Shown here: in pieces, positions 14,234 to 17,137 of the stretch
Layout: the number at the start of each line of letters is the position of its first letter
How positions within the stretch are numbered: the stretch's first letter is position 1
NCBI GenBank assembly: GCA_946885765.1
Contig: CAMPHD010000024.1
Location: 1 to 17,137 of the forward strand
Length of the DNA: 17,137 bases
Source of the DNA: an uncultured Thalassospira sp.
GTDB taxonomy: Bacteria > Pseudomonadota > Alphaproteobacteria > Rhodospirillales_A > Thalassospiraceae
Direction: 5' to 3'
Position numbers and translations under genes: made by a program
Notes under the pieces: model-generated
The model's input: only the letters and a program-made list of their open reading frames with translations
What the model was told of the DNA's origin: nothing
The model's database searches: none

Positions 14234-15667
14234 CTAAACGGCGGTGCCACCAACGGTCAGACCATCAATGCGAAGTGTTGGCTGTCCAACGCCAACCGGC
14301 ACACCCTGGCCATCCTTGCCGCACGTTCCGATGCCTTCATCAAGCTTCATGTCATTGCCGATCATGGAAACCTTGGTCAGGCTGTCCGGGCCATTACCAA
14401 TCAGGGTCGCCCCCTTGACCGGTGCGCCAAGTTTGCCGTTTTCGATCAGATAGGCCTCGGATGCGGAAAACACGAATTTGCCCGATGTGATATCGACCTG
14501 CCCGCCACCGAAATTGACCGCATAAATGCCTTTCTTGACCGACGCCAGGATTTCACCCGGGTCCTTGTCACCGCCCAGCATATAGGTATTGGTCATGCGC
14601 GGCATCGGCGCATGGGCATAGGATTGACGCCGCCCGTTGCCGGTGGATTTCACACCGGTCAGGCGCGCATTCAGGCGGTCCTGCATGAAACCTTTCAGGA
14701 TGCCATCCTCGATCAGAACCGTGCGCTGGGTCGGGGTGCCTTCATCATCAATCGAAAGTGACCCGCGGCGATCATGGATCGTGCCATCATCAACAACCGT
14801 CACCCCCGGCGATGCAATCCGCTGACCAAGCAAACCGGCAAAGGCCGATGTGCCCTTGCGGTTAAAGTCGCCCTCAAGCCCGTGGCCAATCGCTTCATGC
14901 AGCAAAATCCCCGGCCAGCCCGGACCAAGCACCACGGTCATCTCGCCCGCAGGGGCCGCAACCGATTCAAGGTTCAGCGTCGCCTGACGCAGGGCTTCGT
15001 CAACTGCCGATTTCCAGCTTTTTTCCTCAAAGAACCCGTCATAGCCAATGCGCCCGCCCTGACCATGGGATCCGGTTTCCATGCGGTCGCCCTGCTTGAC
15101 GACGACCGATACGTTAAACCGCACCAGCGGGCGGATATCGCCAATCCGCTGCCCGCCGCCGCGCCAGATCTGCACCGCCTGCCAGTTGCCCGAAATCGAT
15201 GCGGAAACCTGCACCACGCGCGGGTCCTTGGCGCGCGCATAGGCATCGATCTTGCCCAGCAGATCAACCTTCGCCTCAAACGTGGCTTCACCCAGCGGAT
15301 TGACATCGGAATAAAGCGACACATTGGTGCCGATCGATCCCAGATCGACCTTGCCCGACCGGCCATTGCCAACCGCCTTGACGGTCTCGGCCGCACGGCC
15401 AACCGCGTCATTGGAAAGCTCGTTGGAATGCGAAAAGGCGGTGGCTTCATCGGCAACCGCACGCAGGCCAAAGCCCTGTGCGGTGTCGAAATTCGCACTG
15501 CGCAGGCGGCCATCATCCCATGTCAGGCTTTCGGACTGCCGGTATTCAAGGAAAAGCTCCCCGTCTTCCGCCGCACCCAGCGCATCATTGACCTGCTTTT
15601 CAAGCCGGTCGCGATCAAGGTCGCCATTGGCGAAAAACAGGCTGTCGGTTTTGCTCAGATCGGTCAT
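14234..15667 (-). CDS. tldD: Metalloprotease TldD
   Basis: This 477-residue zinc protease is the catalytic half of the TldD/TldE (PmbA) pair, which degrades unfolded peptides and, in bacteria that have them, processes modified peptides and the CcdA antitoxin. The HExxxH motif is HEAIGH (257-262) and the third ligand region is GTCGKDGQG with C449, both as in E. coli TldD. The C-terminal VPVGVGQPTLRIDGLTVGGT is characteristic of TldD and distinguishes it from PmbA, which lacks the motif. Length is near the E. coli protein. I use the ATG at 15667 because AAGGAGG stands just upstream; the open frame continues to 15865 but without family character. The partner gene is not in the window. It is monocistronic by its own terminator and divergent from the DUF3422 gene. 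Confidence 0.95.
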   Translation of the reverse strand: MTDLSKTDSLFFANGDLDRDRLEKQVNDALGAAEDGELFLEYRQSESLTWDDGRLRSANFDTAQGFGLRAVADEATAFSHSNELSNDAVGRAAETVKAVGNGRSGKVDLGSIGTNVSLYSDVNPLGEATFEAKVDLLGKIDAYARAKDPRVVQVSASISGNWQAVQIWRGGGQRIGDIRPLVRFNVSVVVKQGDRMETGSHGQGGRIGYDGFFEEKSWKSAVDEALRQATLNLESVAAPAGEMTVVLGPGWPGILLHEAIGHGLEGDFNRKGTSAFAGLLGQRIASPGVTVVDDGTIHDRRGSLSIDDEGTPTQRTVLIEDGILKGFMQDRLNARLTGVKSTGNGRRQSYAHAPMPRMTNTYMLGGDKDPGEILASVKKGIYAVNFGGGQVDITSGKFVFSASEAYLIENGKLGAPVKGATLIGNGPDSLTKVSMIGNDMKLDEGIGTCGKDGQGVPVGVGQPTLRIDGLTVGGTAV

Positions 15668-15883
15668 GAAACCTCCTTGCGGGCGTGCCGGATGGCAACA
15701 GATGGGCGACTTTGGCCAAGTGGACGATTTTCGCCTGCGGGTTAAATCACCTGTGACAGTATTTTCCCTTACGTTTTCAGGGCTATCTGCCACCTTGGAC
15801 TTTCGTCTATACAGAACGTGTCGGGGCGTTAGGGTTCTGACCCCTATATAGACCGCAATGGCCAATTATGAAAGCCCGTGGCA
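15668..15883. promoter_or_regulatory. Divergent promoter region between tldD and the DUF3422 gene
   Basis: These 216 bases must hold the promoters of both divergent genes. I see no convincing -35/-10 pair. AT-rich candidates are CTATACAG near 15807 and CTATATAG near 15844, and a small dyad, TCAC-CT-GTGA, lies at 15747-15756. Confidence 0.4.
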
Positions 15884-17137
15884 ATGTTTGTTGAACATCC
15901 CCAGCGTGTCGCCCTTCATAACGAAATCCATGCCCGCCCGTTTGGCGGGGTACAAAGCCCGGCCCGCTGCACCTGCATCGCCTTCCACGCGGGAGAGGAA
16001 CTTGATACCGATGTCCGCGATCATTTTCAGGGCTTCTGCCAGCGATACAGCCTGACACCCCCGGCACCCGATCAGAAATATTACGAAGCCCAGTGCGACG
16101 GCTTTTCCGTCATCTGGGAACGCCATGCGGAATTCACGGTTTATGTCTTCAAACGGCAGGCCGCCTTTGATCATCCGTTTGATGATCCGGTCATCAACCT
16201 GATCCCGCAGGACTGGCTTGAAGCCACGCCGGGGCAGCTTCTGGTGGGCTTGCACATCGCCATGGACCGCGATGAACGCTCGTCTGATGAAGTATCGCGC
16301 CTGTTTGATCACAACGGCCTGACCGGCAGCCGCGTTTTGGGCGGCACGGCGATGGTCTGGACCGATTTTCGCCTGCATGGCGATGGCTTTGGCCGCATCC
16401 TGATCCGCGATCAGGGCCTTGAGGTCCTGCAGGCCGGGCGTCTGATCCAGCGGCTCAAGGAAATCGAGGTCTATCGCATGATGGCCTTGCTGGCCTTTCC
16501 GCTGGCCCATTGCGCAACACCCAAGGTCTCGGAAATCGATACCCGCCTGTCATCGATCACCGCCGAAATGGCCAGCAAATCGCACACCGACGATGAAGGC
16601 ACCCTGCAAAAACTGACCGACCTTGCCGCCCAGACTGAAGAAATGGCCGCATCGCTGAATTACCGGTTCAGTGCCGCGCGCGCCTATTACCGCATCCTGC
16701 AGGCCCGCCTTGTCGAACTGCGCGAGGAACGGGTCGAAGGCCTGCAAACCATGACCGAGTTTATGGAGCGCCGTCTGGCGCCTGCGATGCGCACCTGCCA
16801 GAATATCGGGGATCGCCTCGAAGTCCTCTCGAAACGGGTGGCCCGCGCCAACAACCTGCTGCGTACAAGGGTCGATATCCTGCTCGAAGCCCAAAACCGC
16901 GACCTGCTGGCCAGCATGGACCGCCGTGTGAAACTGCAACTGCGCCTGCAACAAACCGTCGAAGGCCTGTCCGTTGCGGCGATCACCTATTACGCCGTCG
17001 GGCTTCTGGGATATCTGTTCAAGGCGCTAAAGGATACCGGCCTTCCGATCAGCGACCGCGTCGCCACCGGCATCGCCGTGCCGGTCGTCCTTGGGGCGAT
17101 CTGGATATCCATGCGCCGGATCAGGAAGGTACTTCAT
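15884..17137 (+). CDS. DUF3422 family membrane protein (3' end at or beyond window edge)
   Basis: An open frame of 418 codons runs to the window edge without a stop. It begins MFVEHPQRVALHNEIHARPF, and the HPQR...NEIHARP motif is the hallmark of DUF3422 proteins. The middle is soluble (about 20-210). A long helical, probably coiled-coil stretch follows at about 215-355 (for example TDLAAQTEEMAASLNYRFSA). Two membrane helices lie at about 361-380 (SVAAITYYAVGLLGYLF) and 394-410 (ATGIAVPVVLGAIWI), ending in a basic tail. The family is usually about this long, so only a few residues may be missing. The ATG at 15884 is in frame with a GTG at 15878; a stop at 15869-15871 blocks longer starts. The ribosome-binding site is weak. 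The molecular function of the family is not known to me. Confidence 0.9.
   Translation, partial: MFVEHPQRVALHNEIHARPFGGVQSPARCTCIAFHAGEELDTDVRDHFQGFCQRYSLTPPAPDQKYYEAQCDGFSVIWERHAEFTVYVFKRQAAFDHPFDDPVINLIPQDWLEATPGQLLVGLHIAMDRDERSSDEVSRLFDHNGLTGSRVLGGTAMVWTDFRLHGDGFGRILIRDQGLEVLQAGRLIQRLKEIEVYRMMALLAFPLAHCATPKVSEIDTRLSSITAEMASKSHTDDEGTLQKLTDLAAQTEEMAASLNYRFSAARAYYRILQARLVELREERVEGLQTMTEFMERRLAPAMRTCQNIGDRLEVLSKRVARANNLLRTRVDILLEAQNRDLLASMDRRVKLQLRLQQTVEGLSVAAITYYAVGLLGYLFKALKDTGLPISDRVATGIAVPVVLGAIWISMRRIRKVLH

Noticed and set aside
15858..16055. Plus-strand ATG at 15858 as start of the DUF3422 gene
   Set aside because: It is in a different frame that stops at 16055; the HPQR...NEIHARP motif is read only from 15884.
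15866..16510. Minus-strand 214-codon frame opposite the DUF3422 gene
   Set aside because: It lies wholly opposite a clear family protein and has no independent coding character.

Overview
The window looks like a chromosomal segment of an alphaproteobacterium. GC is moderately high, the codons are strongly biased, and the mix of DUF3422, TldD, a CHASE2 cyclase and Dpp-type transport fits Rhodospirillales. A Thalassospira-like marine genus is my guess from gene style only. I saw no mobile element, CRISPR array, rRNA or tRNA.

Layout, left to right. (1) Positions 2-265 on the plus strand hold the 3' end of a LysE/RhtB-type amino-acid exporter, converging on everything that follows. (2) Positions 371-6069 on the minus strand hold a complete dipeptide ABC importer in the order dppA-dppB-dppC-dppD-dppF. 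A strong hairpin lies between dppA and dppB, and a 400-bp leader or promoter region lies upstream of dppA. (3) Positions 6470-8622 on the minus strand hold two tandem paralogues of low-specificity L-threonine aldolase. (4) Positions 8711-13997 on the minus strand hold three tightly packed genes: a TPR plus outer-membrane beta-barrel protein resembling Slam, an exported FecR-domain protein with a Gly-rich linker and a beta-rich C-terminal domain, and an inner-membrane CHASE2-class III adenylate cyclase. (5) Positions 14234-15667 on the minus strand hold tldD with a good terminator. (6) From 15884 to the window edge on the plus strand runs a nearly complete DUF3422 membrane protein, divergent from tldD.

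The Dpp genes import dipeptides and the aldolases cleave threonine or allo-threonine to glycine and acetaldehyde, so much of the left half concerns amino-acid and peptide nutrition. The three-gene unit in the middle is the most interesting part. It links an outer-membrane barrel, a secreted or periplasmic FecR protein and a cAMP-producing sensor, joined by overlapping stop and ribosome-binding signals. I read it as a candidate envelope-to-cAMP signalling or surface-display system. That function is inferred from gene order and domains and is not shown by the sequence.

Several starts are non-ATG (TTG for the cyclase and probably the barrel protein; GTG or ATG for FecR). I shortened several long reading frames to internal starts with better ribosome-binding sites or signal peptides.
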